64,000 nt of DNA. Source: Isoetes taiwanensis. Taxonomy: Eukaryota > Streptophyta > Lycopodiopsida > Isoetales > Isoetaceae. Location of the stretch: positions 26,611 through 90,610 of the forward strand of contig JAJEKV010000789.1 of NCBI GenBank assembly GCA_021234155.1. The letters are read 5' to 3'. The notes under the pieces were generated by a model, which worked only from the letters and a program-made list of their open reading frames with translations, ran no database searches and was not told the DNA's origin. Both the position numbers and the translations under genes were made by a program. Each line of letters starts with the position of its first letter. Positions within the stretch are counted from its first letter, which is position 1. Of this stretch, positions 47,285 through 57,472 are shown in pieces.

Positions 47285-47409
47285 CCTTTTTTGCATGTTT
47301 TTTCTTGACCATTGAGGTCCTCATAGACTTCTTTTAGCGATTTATATGGGCAGTGCAACCTATTTCGAGGTCAACGAGAATTCCAAATTTCTCAAAGTAA
47401 TTAATTCGT

Positions 47410-48010
47410 GCTTAATCCTGTATCAAAGGTTGAAGTATCCCAACAGATGCTAGGAGATATGCAGCAGCTGGTGGAAGACGTAAGGGGGTACCTTCTAGCA
47501 GCAAGAAGAAGAGTGTAGCCGGCAGCACGGGGACCGTAAGGGAGTTCAAGGTAGGCGATAGCGTGTGGTTGAAGATCAAGGTAAAGCAAGCTAAGCTTGG
47601 ATTGGTAATTGTAAGAAGCTTGCCCCCTAGGTGGGCGGTCCGTTCAAGATCTTGGAGAAGGTGGGCTCTCGAGGCCCTACAAGTTGGATCTCCTGGCACA
47701 CCTTAGGGTCCACAAAGCCTTCCATGTAAGTTTATTGAAAGGCACAATCCTAACCCTAATGAGGTTTTGGATACTCCAACTTTGTTGGAAATGAGTGAAA
47801 GAACAAGTTGAATTGTGCCGAGTTACTCGATAAGTCGTTCAAGAAGACTAGGAGGTCTCAGTTCCTCCGATATTTGGTCAAGTGGAAGCACTTGCCCGTG
47901 GAAGACGCGACATGGGTATTGGAAGCGAGGATTTGGAGAAGCAATACCCGAGTTTATGAAGGAGTTTGATGGGCGGAGTCGCTTGGCTTGGTCGAATACG
48001 ACTTGCCGAG
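47410..48010 (+). pseudogene. pol: Integrase C-terminal part and chromodomain of pol
   Basis: VEVSQQMLGDMQQLVEDVRG and FKVGDSVWLKIK give the integrase C-terminal SH3-like part. After frame changes, H-x-A-F-H-V-S-L-L-K is represented by HKAFHVSLLKG near 47,710, and the chromodomain by YLVKWKHLPVEDATWVLEA at about 47,870-47,930. In chromoviruses this domain steers integration toward particular chromatin. Several indels separate the pieces. Confidence 0.85.
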
Positions 48011-48842
48011 GAGGTTAGCTTAGTAGGTTTCTTAGTTAGCCTCTAGCTCGCGGATGTATTTCTAGCTAGTGGAATACATATGCCGGAAATCTTGAAGATG
48101 CATGATGATGAGATAAGCCTTTAAGGCATTCTCTAGGCCAACATGCACCAAAGGTGCGATGACCAATAGGGTCATGCGAGAGAGGAAGTGAAGCATAGTC
48201 TTGGCGATGATGGGACATCGGTCGGATGCTCCCTATGCCGATGCGGGGCTCGCACATCTGGCCATATGGGGGTCATGGTGAAGGTCAAAGTGATCATGGC
48301 GGCGATGATGGGATCGTGAGACGTTCCCCAGCTTAAAACCCTTGGGGCATGATGCACTAGGGTACGCGACCGGTAACCGGTACAAGGTAGCACTTGATCA
48401 TGGGCGATGATAGGATCATCTTAAATGCTCCTTAAGCTCAAACCGAAAGGGCCATGATCGAGTGCAAGGTATTAGGTAAGGGGGGTGGTCCCCTAAAACC
48501 ACAAATTTATTAATTAAACTAACGTGATGTGTTACTCGTGCAGGCAAGTGAGAAGCAAGCATCGGGGAGGGGCGCATCACGAGAAGATGGGGGAACCATG
48601 ATTTAGATTTAGATTATAGACCCTAGTAACTCTTATAATAATGTTTTGAATTATTATAGGGAGTAACTTTGTTAAGGCTATATAATTTTGTATAAGTACA
48701 AATATAGCCTAAATTTTGATAATAAACCATTTAATAAGGAAGTTGATCATTTAAGTTAAATTGAAGTTGTGTACTTATGTTGTTTTGCAGGAATAGTATA
48801 GGTTCGTCACCTTAGCACAATGCTGAGGACAGCATTGTCCTA
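48011..48842 (+). other. Non-coding region between pol and the 3' LTR
   Basis: No domain seen. GGGATCGTGAGACG- and GATGATGGGA-like motifs recur loosely between 48,170 and 48,420. Confidence 0.45.
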
Positions 48843-48854
48843 AGGGGGGAAGAA
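48842..48854 (+). promoter_or_regulatory. Polypurine tract of the gypsy element
   Basis: AAGGGGGGAAGAA sits directly before the TGTGACG start of the 3' LTR, where plus-strand DNA synthesis is primed. Confidence 0.88.
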
Positions 48855-50504
48855 TGTGACGTTCCAGGGGAATATACGCCATAAATACGTATATTCTTGG
48901 ACCCGTCACTATACAAGTCGACCTTTGGTAGCCTTGTATACCTTAGAAAGTGGCAAGGGGCACATATCTAAGTTAATTGTTAACTTAGATAACCTTAGGA
49001 TAAGGCCCATTTCCACATGGCCTTATCCTATTGGGCAACCCACCCATCCTAGTGGTGCCACGTGTCATCCCATGTGGACCCTCACCTATTGGCTCAAACC
49101 CTAACCCTAGACCTCTTTTCCCGACTCTAGCACCCGGAACACTCACCTCACTTTTCGAAACCCCATTTCGAGCATCGCTCATCGTAGCATAGCACAGTGC
49201 AAAGACTCCCCCGGGTGTCGCGTATGATCATAGAGGGAGCACGACCTCGACCAATCAAGGAGCAATGGAGACACCAGGGATGGGAGGAAGCGCCTGGAGC
49301 AGGTAGGTGGAGTAGAGTCATAGTAGTTATCACGGAAGTTAGCACTCGAGGTGGGTGCGTATGTTGTATCTTGAGTAGAGCCCTCCTAGAACCTTTGTTG
49401 AACATCTTGAACCCTAATCAAGGAACCCTAACCGTTAGTTAGATATGTATGATTAGGTTAAGATGTTCTTATTATGATTATCATGATATGATGTTATGAG
49501 ATGTTGGTTGTTGATCATGTTTGCTCTCTCTTGTATTGGGAAGGGGGTAGAGACCTAGGGCCATATGTCGAGATGCTCATAGTGTAGATCCCTTAGTTCC
49601 TATTAGTTGCGGCCTGCATAGGAACCCAGGGCTAAAGAGGCTATATGATGTGACTCAAAGACTACACAACAGGACTAGAGGCTGGCGCAGAGGGAGGATC
49701 CCCCGCCAAGTGGGGGCTCACGGGGGATCCTATAATGGGCTAGACTTATGGTGGGTCACTTAGGTGGGGCGAGCATGGGTCCACACCTCTGAGGGCAATG
49801 GTGCCGCCTCAGCCTCTCAAGAGTTGCAAGTGTAGCTTGGCTCTTGTTTTGGGGTTCATGGGTAATGTAATCATGTGTCGCCACCGATTCTCTAGCCGAG
49901 GAGTCTCTAGGATCCGGGGAGGGGAGATGCAACCCTTTCCCCGCGGACCGACCAGGAGATGCAACCTGGAGTAGTCCCGGATGGGTGATGCCATGGGATT
50001 GCGTGATCAGGAAGGCTAGAAGTCATGTGAGGCCCGATGGAGCCCATCACACAAAGTGTGCACTGGGAGGGGCGGATGGAGTGGTCAACCCCTAGCCATT
50101 GTCTTATGCCAGCCCGCCATTGTTATGACTCGGTCTGCTCTATCTTGAGGGCTATCTATCCGATCGACTTCCTTATGTGTCCGGAGCAGGGTAGTAGGAG
50201 CTCTCATGTTTTTATGGTATATGATTATGTTCTTTGCACCTATGGATATGTGGATGAGCTACCCTTCCGTAGAAGTGTGATGTATTGTTATTGCTAGTTC
50301 GGACGATGTTTATGATTCCGCCGCGGATAGGAGCCCATAGGGGAAGGGCGCGCAAGACACCTTCGGTGTCCCCTTCCTGACTACCGAGATCCCGTGAGTG
50401 CGATAGACTGAGGGCCCGCGGCGGCTCCGGGAGGACCTGATGGGGGATTTTCTATTTGAGTGTACGGGCCGGGAGCCAGATATATTTAGTAGGAGCATCC
50501 GCCA
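48855..50504 (+). repeat. 3' LTR of the gypsy element
   Basis: Starts TGTGACGTTCCAGGGG like the 5' LTR. The far end reads GAGCATCCGCCA where the 5' LTR has GGGCGTCACA, so the right terminus is degraded and its exact end is uncertain. Confidence 0.88.
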
Positions 50505-52366
50505 TTGCCTTGTGACCTTCGGATGTGGAGGAAAATATAGGCAAACCCAACCAAAAAGCATCTATAATAAAGCTTGAACGCATTTGCAATCATGCTTAAT
50601 CGACTCATGTCAATCTCACTAGTGCTAATAAAGGCGGGCCAAATATTTCATCGGCTTTCCTCAAGTCTCGACATATACCATAGTCATGCATATTTTTTCA
50701 AATTCTAGTTTTTTACTACAATCACTCTTTTTCTCGACAAAAATTATACTTGTCTCCCCGATTTGATGGTGGGCATTAGCCTCCTTAATGTTGAAAGCCA
50801 ATTTTATAACTTAGGATGTGTTTTCCAAAAATATGTTCAATAAGGATAACAATGTCAGGAAAATTGATGGCAATGAATGATGCTCTATGGCAGATCACGG
50901 CTTGATAACTGAACTCTTTCCCCATCAACCTTTGGAGGCGCGAGTCCTGAAAAATAGTGAACAGTCAAGACATGAGGGCATTACATGAAGGTACATGAAA
51001 AATGAAAGATCAACTACCATCATATTTGATATCCGAAAAAGAACACGGCGGATAGCCTCCCAGGAGAAGAGTTGGGAGCCTATGAATGCAACGATAACTT
51101 TTCGTTGTAGGCTTTCATCCTAAGATCCGTGCCTCAACATTGTTTGGCCATTGTGTGGCCATCTACCGTGCTAATTGGGTCTTAGATGAGCCGTTGGTGT
51201 AAACCTTTGATGTAAGCGTAGCGTGATAGAGTAACCGCAATGAAGTTGACTTCTTGAAGTAAATATTACTTTTAATACTTGTTTTAAAACATATCATCGA
51301 CTGACAAAGCTAGGATTTGAAGTTACCCTCTTCATCTTCCGTGTTTGTCTCAATTTAAGCCATTTGGAAGAATATCCCTTTATAGTGGAGTTACATCATT
51401 CGCCAATGAGAACAACCCTAAACTTAGCATCGCAACATCGTATATATGCCATTTAATGTTTGAGGAGAGCCACCGCATGTGAAGCTTAACACTCAAATGA
51501 GAAGTTCGTTCTAAAGATCGACTCAAACCGGAGAAATAAACAAACAACCCATAATGACTTTTCTACAATTAGTCATGGACAATCATTTAAATAAAGCACA
51601 TAAATTTATAACTCAATGTTAAAGAAAAAGAATATGCCAAATCAAAACCTCAAAAAGCGCGTTCCGATTTAAAGTCCCCGAGAAACCGCGATTGCTAAAT
51701 TTCAATTGTAAAGGAGTAAAATGACCATTCATGAGATGCTTTAGGTTTAGATCAATTCCAACCTGGGTTCGTTATTGGGATCATGATCCGCTCTACCTCT
51801 TCCCGGGGAGATCTCATCATCATTGACCGTCAATGCGTTGAATGAAGCTTGGCGACAAAATTTCTTTTCCCCGGGCCACAGAGGGTAGCAAACTATAGCT
51901 AATGGATGATTACGCAAATACCGACCAAGGGCTCTCGCACGCCCTAACAATACCTACAAAAATCACACCGAAACTAAGTTTAGAGCAGAAAATGATTTCG
52001 GTGCAAAACCATGATCTTGCCCTAAATCAAAATTTCTCTTTGTTTTGTTTTGGCGGTGTGCATCGGATGCATACATCAAAATCAAACTCACTGAGATCTT
52101 TTTCGCCGCCGGACAAAATCGTGATATGGCCCCGCTTCTGCGTTCCGGTCCTTCAAGCTCTACTTGCTCCCAACCGCCTGCAGCGCCAAGGGATCCATAG
52201 GCGAGGGATGCAAATTTGCGGGGCGCATGCCGGTTCTCCCAAAATACCGTGGATCTAGATAAAAATTTTACCTGCCAGATTACGGGATTGGAACTCCGAG
52301 ATCGAGAATGCACTGTAATGCCAATTTCATGTGTGTAGCAATGGGTTTGAAGGGTCACCAAAGATA
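50505..52366. other. Unassigned stretch
   Basis: No coding frame with recognisable content on either strand, and no repeat shared with the rest of the window before 52,367. Confidence 0.45.
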
Positions 52367-52495
52367 TTTTAGGTATATTCTAGCATATACCTAGGATATG
52401 CCATAAACCCACATAAACAAGGGTTTGCCCCCCTAGGGGCAACCTAGCAAAAAAAAAGAAAAAAAAAACTCACTTGAAAAATTGTACTTGAAGTT
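52367..52495. repeat. Dispersed repeat, copy 2
   Basis: Same sequence as 34,688-34,800, same orientation. Here the GCCCC/GGGGC hairpin is perfect and is followed by AACCTAGC and an A-rich run. Confidence 0.85.
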
Positions 52496-53271
52496 TGTAT
52501 ATGCGCTCTCAATGTAACGACCTCTCTTGCAAAAATAAAACTCAACTGAACAACGTGGATATCCAATTATCCTTCTTTGCCAAATATAGTCTATTACAAG
52601 TATCCGCACAAAGAACAGTGAACCCTTGTTTTTGGTAACCATAGCCAAATTCAGATGTCGAAACAAGTGTTGAAAGACCACTTATCACTTAAACATCATT
52701 TTAAATTCTTGCATAGGAACTAAATAAAATACTTAACAAAAATTATGAACTCAATTAATGTGAAGGAATCCCTGCATGTACTTCACCAATTGTATTATGC
52801 TAGAACACAATTGTGTCTTGAGAGAAGTCTTGTTTTCAGAGGACAAAACTATTATGAAGTATTTCATTGAAAAAAGTTATTTCAATATTCACATTCAAGT
52901 TTTACAATTCTTTTAGGACTCGGTTATGTACAAAGTTAAGAGGAGTGATGAGCGAGGATCAAGTGCATCGTCATAATCGTTTATGTTATTTTCATCACCA
53001 TCACTTTCCTTCACAACGGCTTAAGGAATTGCTTGAATTATTGTTGTCAATAATAGAGGGTAAATTATTATCACCACTACTCTCTTCATCATTTTCTTCC
53101 TTGTAATTTCAGGTCCTCTTAAGCAAGGTTATCATCTTCTGGCATAAATGACTATCAGATTTAAGTTTAAAGTCATAATACGATATACAAACTTCTTGGT
53201 TGAGCTTTCCCTACAACCCACTTCCTTTGCTTTCTTTCCCTTTCTCTTCCCCTGAGTTTATATTTCCAATA
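52496..53271. other. AT-rich stretch next to a minus-strand coding remnant
   Basis: The minus strand near 53,105-52,990 reads as an acidic, Asn-rich run (KEENDEESSGDNNLPSIIDN) and may be the C-terminal tail of the remnant at 53,272-53,945. Nothing else is supported. Confidence 0.35.
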
Positions 53272-53945
53272 TCATCCCTTGAAGGCGTTCATTGCATGTC
53301 TAACAAGCCAGTGAACTTTGATTTTATATGCCCATCCTTCTTCTTTGATTGTATCGGTTACTTTTGCCATCCAAAAAGGTTGACCTTTGTCATCATTCTT
53401 AGTCGGGAGAGCAATGAACATTTCTTTTGCCACTATCTGTAACATTACCACAAGAATGATGTTTAGAGAGTCTTGGTCTGAGGCACATAGCACGCTCCTC
53501 TTTCTCTTTCTTGTTCACAAAAAAACTTCTCCACCACTGTTGGTCTTCTTTGTGAAGTACTTAAAGCTCAAATAAATTCCTCTCTGGGGTATATAAGGAT
53601 GCCACTGGGGTATTTTTCTTCTGCTTTGCCTCCAATGGATTTTTTTACTGGTTGCTCTGCATGTTCTACCAACCACATCTCTAGAACATGCTTCAGGAAG
53701 CGCAATCCCTCTGGTTAATCTAATTTCTAATTGTGTATTTTTTTTCACTTGCAAGAAATTGTCTCCATTGTGCAAATGAACTTGATGTGGTATTGGAATG
53801 TAACATCATTATCATTTAACGCATTGACAACATTATCACATGGGGGGGAGACAAATTCGTTGAAGTCAGCAGTCTTTTTCAGAAGCTCAATACTTGCTAT
53901 AAGAGTTTCAAAAGTTCGAACTGAAGTTTCCTTCGAGAACACATA
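53272..53945 (-). pseudogene. Broken protein-coding remnant, unknown
   Basis: Three minus-strand frames follow one another with frame changes: 53,942-53,745 (FETLIASIELLKKTADFNEF), 53,775-53,515 (LEIRLTRGIALPEACSRDVV) and 53,493-53,272 (FIALPTKNDDKGQPFWMAKV, then KIKVHWLV). The last has the look of a small barrel domain with a G-x-P-F-W-x-A-K-V...h-x-V-H-W pattern. I cannot name the family. The setting suggests a transposon protein, but a host gene is possible. Confidence 0.4.
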
Positions 53946-54319
53946 GAAAACCTGTTGAACATTTGGTCAATTTGATTATGAGTTGACCTACAAGTAGAAA
54001 CTCAAACTTCACCTTCTAAAAATCCCAAGGTTTACTAGCATGGCATAATAATGCTCTATTGTTTATTCACCAATAACATAAAAGTTAACCTTGCTCTATA
54101 TGGTAGACCATGAATCTTTAATGCTATTGTTGAATGAATCCTAATCATTTGCTGTTAGTTATTGATAGTCTAGGTATAACTGCCAGTTTGGCAACACCAC
54201 ACTTTTCAGTATTCGATTGAACATATGGTGCACACGTCACACCAACATTACTTTATTGGGATCTTCCCGCAACCACCTTAATCCCTCACGGAACTTGAGA
54301 CATGTTTGTTCTAGGGCAA
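53946..54319. other. Unassigned stretch
   Basis: Nothing recognisable. Confidence 0.4.
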
Positions 54320-54404
54320 ACGCAGTTACCACGCAGACCAAATGCCCATACTGCCTTGAACTCAAGACATAGGACTAGTGTATTACCACTAGACCAAATG
54401 CCTA
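54320..54404 (-). repeat. Dimeric tRNA-like unit (SINE head), minus strand
   Basis: On the minus strand GGCATTTGGTCTAGTGGTAA is followed by CTTGAGTTCAAGGC, an A-box and B-box-like pair. A second GGCATTTGGTCTGCGTGGTA follows within about 60 bases, with a weaker CTCAAGTTCCG partner further on (about 54,290). Two related heads in a row suggest a dimeric tRNA-derived retroposon. Confidence 0.5.
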
Positions 54405-54958
54405 GCTGCAAGAGACGCTGAATAGCTTAAGACAATTGTGGCATGTTACTTAAGGAAGAAAATATTATGATTTATAGCAACATCCCACTAAGGCATTAAT
54501 CAAATGTCAGATGTGTTGCATTGACTCACTTATTAGATGATTGCGTATTTGACCTAGATGCAAAATACATAACAAAGATGAACGAGTTACAAATAGTAGA
54601 GTTACAAAAAGCTCTACTATATCCCTCTGCCCAGCATATGGAGGATCATGCATTTAATACGCGTATGCTCTACTCCTGCCAAGCTAGATATTCCTGTCAA
54701 ACTCCAGACCTCAGCAAAAACCGTGTGAGCATATCCAAAGATGGGGACGCATAGTAACAATAAAAGAAAACTTTTGATATATGGGCGGCATGAATAATGG
54801 GGAGCAGATTCCAGGGGGTCCTGCGATCGGCGGGAGCTGGGAGTGGGCCCTGAAATCAGTGACCCATTTCCAGGCCGTCACAATATGGAAATTAGGGAGA
54901 ACATGTTGCTTACCTCATGAGCGGAATCGGCGCCTCAGTTTCTATTCCGCAGCCATAA
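54405..54958. other. Unassigned stretch
   Basis: A plus-strand frame at 54,521-54,754 (LLDDCVFDLDAKYITKMNEL) is open and reads like protein, but I recognise no family and no splice context. 54,781-54,969 is another short open frame. Confidence 0.35.
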
Positions 54959-55168
54959 AAGCAATTTAGGTTCCATTCTGCCCTGTCTGCTTATCCATGA
55001 TTGCCACGTGGCACTCTTTCATTTTCAGACTTGACATTTAGTCCACGATCTGTTTTTGGCTAACATTCCGCTTTTCTATTCTGGTTTTTGTTAACATTCC
55101 ATTTTCCATTCTTTCTTGGACCACTGCGGCATTATCACCTAAATTGTAGAATAGAACCTAAATTGCTT
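54959..55168. mobile_element. About 210-base inverted-repeat element
   Basis: AAGCAATTTAGGTTCCATTC at 54,959 is matched in inverted form by TAGAACCTAAATTGCTT ending at 55,168 (24-base arms with two mismatches). The inside carries CATTCC/CATTCT-rich sequence and no ORF. It fits a small MITE. Confidence 0.6.
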
Positions 55169-55179
55169 CCACGTTAAGG

Positions 55180-55262
55180 GAATGCGTGTTTGCTCTGCAT
55201 TCCGGCAGTGTCAACCACGGAATGCAGGGTAAACACACGGAATGCAGGGTAAACACGCATTC
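55180..55262. repeat. 83-base hairpin with a doubled arm
   Basis: Arms of 25 bases at 55,180-55,204 and 55,238-55,262 pair at 23 positions. Both mismatches would be G-U pairs in one RNA strand. The block ACGGAATGCAGGGTAAACAC occurs twice in a row at 55,217-55,256, so the right arm has been duplicated. Confidence 0.8.
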
Positions 55263-55500
55263 TCTTATACGTAAACAACAGTTAGGTGTCATCCTTCCCT
55301 CTTATTGTTCCTAGTGATGACGCATGTCCCTTTTTACTTGTTTTTCATTTTCAGGCATGTGCATTATGTAGTTAACATTCAATTTTTTACTTGAATTCCA
55401 GTTCAGCTACATTTTTTACTTGAATTCTAGTTTACTTGCATTCAAACTTTACTTGCATTCAGTTTTAAGTTGTATCATGCAGAAGTTCCCAAACCATTTT
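55263..55500. other. Far upstream flank of COX5C
   Basis: TTTACTTGAATTCYAGTT and TTACTTGCATTC-type motifs recur four times at 55,380-55,465. No gene. Confidence 0.5.
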
Positions 55501-55531
55501 GGGATACCATTACATATTCGGAAAAGACGGC

Positions 55532-55739
55532 TGGGCCCAATTTAGCCGTTTTGTGCAATGACGCCAAGGACATCGGTCGCACCTTCTTTTCCTCAAAAGC
55601 GTGTAATAAATTCCACGCCACGCTCGCTTTTTCGACTTTCTTCTTTTTTTTTCTTGTATTCGCCATGCTTTTACTCCTCTTTCGTTTTTTTTCACCCGGA
55701 AGATGACCGTGGCACGGGCCGGATTGGGCCCAAACCGTT
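55532..55739 (+). promoter_or_regulatory. Site II-like motifs upstream of COX5C
   Basis: TGGGCC occurs at 55,532-55,537 and 55,725-55,730, each as the palindromic TGGGCCCA-type GGGCCC. TGGGCC/TGGGCT (site II) elements are known in plant promoters of nuclear genes for respiratory chain subunits, including cytochrome c oxidase. Position is 260-460 bases before the start codon, somewhat far for these elements. Confidence 0.45.
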
Positions 55740-55892
55740 TTTTCCGATAGGCAAAAGGCCCCATGGGCAAATTTGGCCGGTCAGGTAGCCTCCTCCGCCG
55801 GGTGCCTTTCCCGGCCAGAAATTTATTCACGGGGCCTTTCCCTTATTCAAAAACATATTGGGAACGTGGGTCTAGTAGGTTCCAATCTCTTA

Positions 55893-55910
55893 GAATATTC
55901 TAGAATATTC
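55893..55910 (+). promoter_or_regulatory. Perfect four-unit heat shock element palindrome
   Basis: GAATATTCTAGAATATTC is an 18-base perfect palindrome made of GAA/TTC units in the alternating nGAAn-nTTCn arrangement bound by heat shock factors. It lies 80 bases before the COX5C start codon. Whether it falls in the promoter or the 5' untranslated region depends on the unknown transcription start. Confidence 0.5.
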
Positions 55911-55989
55911 GCCAGTTTGTAGAGTTATGACACGTCCGTTATGCATTAGGACATAAGCATGCAAACCCGCCCTTTTGTAAGAAGCAGCT

Positions 55990-56600
55990 ATGGAAAAGAG
56001 CGTTTTGGCCGCTGCTACCGCAGACGCCGTGGTGAAGCGCCATCCCAGCGTCATCAAAGAAATTTTCTATGACCTCTCTCTTGGTGTCGTAGGTAACTGC
56101 CCTTTTTCTTCTAAACCGCAGCTAAATTATTTATCTGTAAGAATCTTTGCTTCTTGCAAGAACCTTTGCTTCCTTGTATCTTTGCTTTCTGTAAAGATCT
56201 TCAAATCTACGCCTCTCTGGATGGTTTAGCTGTGGATCTTTTCCCACGATCTTACTTAATCTCTACCCGGAGGAAAAAAATATTTGATTTCTGTCTTGCT
56301 TCATTTCTGGATGTTTTAACATCTTCAGCGTTTTAGAATAGCGTTGCCTCATTCTCATGCATTCTAAAGTTTCAATTTTTTGCTGAGCCGTGTTTGAGAG
56401 CCAAATATTCTAAGTTGTGCTTCTGATATGGACGGAGTGCAGGGGCTTGCTTTTGGAAGATGTACCAATATGACGAAAGAAGAAAGACGGAGGAGTTCTA
56501 TCGGCTTTATGACAAGGGGGAAGTGACCACGTTGGTGTACCCAGGGTTCGAAAAGGTGAAAGTTTACCCCAAGAATTTTGCAGAACAAGCCTCTCCCTAG
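55990..56600 (+). CDS. COX5C: Cytochrome c oxidase subunit 5C
   Basis: Exons 55,990-56,092 and 56,443-56,600 (introns GTAACT...GTGCAG, 350 bases) join in phase to 86 residues. The core HPSVIKEIFYDLSLGVVGAC, then WKMYQYDERRKTEEFYRLYD and KGEVTTLV, follows the plant COX5C pattern (PSVVKEI...L-x-L-G...WK-M...RK-x-x-FY-x-L-x-x-K-G-E). Residues about 22-42 form the single membrane span that anchors this small subunit in complex IV of the inner mitochondrial membrane. Seed-plant proteins are about 63-64 residues; this one adds about eight residues at the N-terminus and a 15-20 residue tail (YPGFEKVKVYPKNFAEQASP). The intron lies inside the coding region, within the membrane segment. The only intact gene of assigned function in the window. 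Confidence 0.92.
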
Positions 56601-57080
56601 AGGCTCCAATTTTTGGAATTTACTAGTGCATGTGTATATATGATCAGGCGATTAAGCTTGTAAATAGTGCATAACGAATACCCTTATTATGTTGATATCT
56701 GGCATGCCAGTCTTGTTTCTTTACGCTCAGTTGTGAGCCATTCAACACCCCAAATTCCAGGCACTTAGATCTTTGGGGCGTTGACCGGCGAGGAACGCCC
56801 TCTGCCTTCGCGCGGCTGAGCGGAGCCCGCCTGACCCGCCCTGCGAAGGCAGCCTGGGGTTCCTGCAAAGCGTCTAGGTGGAATTGGCGTAGATTGGCGC
56901 TACGTGTCGCACATCCAGCGGCTGTAGTAAAAGAATGTCAAGTGAAATGAGAATGTCGCAGAATCGCGGGCTTAAAATAGAAGGCGACATTCTTGAAAAA
57001 GAATTGCTGCCACGCGGGCAAGGCGCGATTGGTTGTTCGGCAGTAACCCACGGCACCCGCTTTACGTAAGTAGAAATCGG
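56601..57080. other. COX5C 3' flank
   Basis: GC-rich around 56,770-56,870, with an open minus-strand frame (56,644-56,868) that has no recognisable content. The flank runs directly into the LTR element at 57,081. Confidence 0.5.
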
Positions 57081-57283
57081 TGTTAGAATATAGGTTATAT
57101 GATCGATGAAGATAGATGACATGGCAAGTGTCATGTATCGGTGATGTGGCGAGTCCCAATCATGTAGAGAGTCATGACTTTAGATGAATAGACGTGTCCC
57201 ATCCAATATATTTGTATATGCTACGTTGGGGCTATTCCCAATCCAATCCATTCTATTCCAAACATTCTATATTTTTTATAGCA
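57081..57283 (+). repeat. 5' LTR of the small LTR element
   Basis: Aligns throughout with 59,832-60,042, including GTAGAGAGTCATGACTTTAG and TATGCTACGTTGGGGCTATT. Small indels distinguish the two. Confidence 0.92.
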
Positions 57284-57472
57284 CATGGTTATTAATTCGA
57301 TCCCGGGAATCGAAATGAGAGAGGAAGTTGGAGAGCCTCCTCCGTCAACAAAGAAGAAAAGTTTTATAGGATTCAAGAAGCTTTTGAAGGTATTGAAATC
57401 TAAAACTAAAATCGCATGATAATGTAATGTTTTTCTATTTCTTCCTATTGTATTGGCGGAAGAGAGGGGAGG

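Larger units (their letters stand above)
45801..47405. mobile_element. 1.6 kb insertion splitting the integrase region
   Basis: Integrase core sequence ends near 45,800 and the integrase C-terminal region resumes near 47,410. The inserted DNA is AT-rich and holds four GATCGC-x3-GCGAT motifs, a hairpin (AAATTTGTCCCG / CGGGACAATTT at about 45,914-45,953), an unrecognised 120-residue frame at 45,987-46,349, and a LINE 3' fragment. I cannot say what kind of element it is; no clean ends or target duplication were found. Confidence 0.65.
35739..50504 (+). mobile_element. Ty3/gypsy chromovirus, 14.8 kb, decayed
   Basis: Two direct LTRs of about 1.64 kb start with TGTGACG. A PBS for initiator tRNA-Met follows the 5' LTR and a purine tract precedes the 3' LTR. 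Between them, in order, lie gag, aspartic protease, RT, RNase H, integrase and a chromodomain: the Ty3/gypsy order, with chromodomain marking a chromovirus. Frameshifts and stops break every gene. The bases flanking the two LTRs (AGGAT and TTGCC) do not match, so no target duplication is visible. A 1.6 kb insertion interrupts pol, and the leader is unusually long (4.2 kb before gag). Confidence 0.93.

Noticed and set aside
35734-50509. Target duplication around the gypsy element
   Set aside because: AGGAT and TTGCC do not match and the right LTR end is degraded.
52400-52450. Possible Helitron 3' end (hairpin followed by CTAG)
   Set aside because: Homology with the copy at 34,688 continues beyond the CTAG, and the other copy lacks it, so it is not a terminus.
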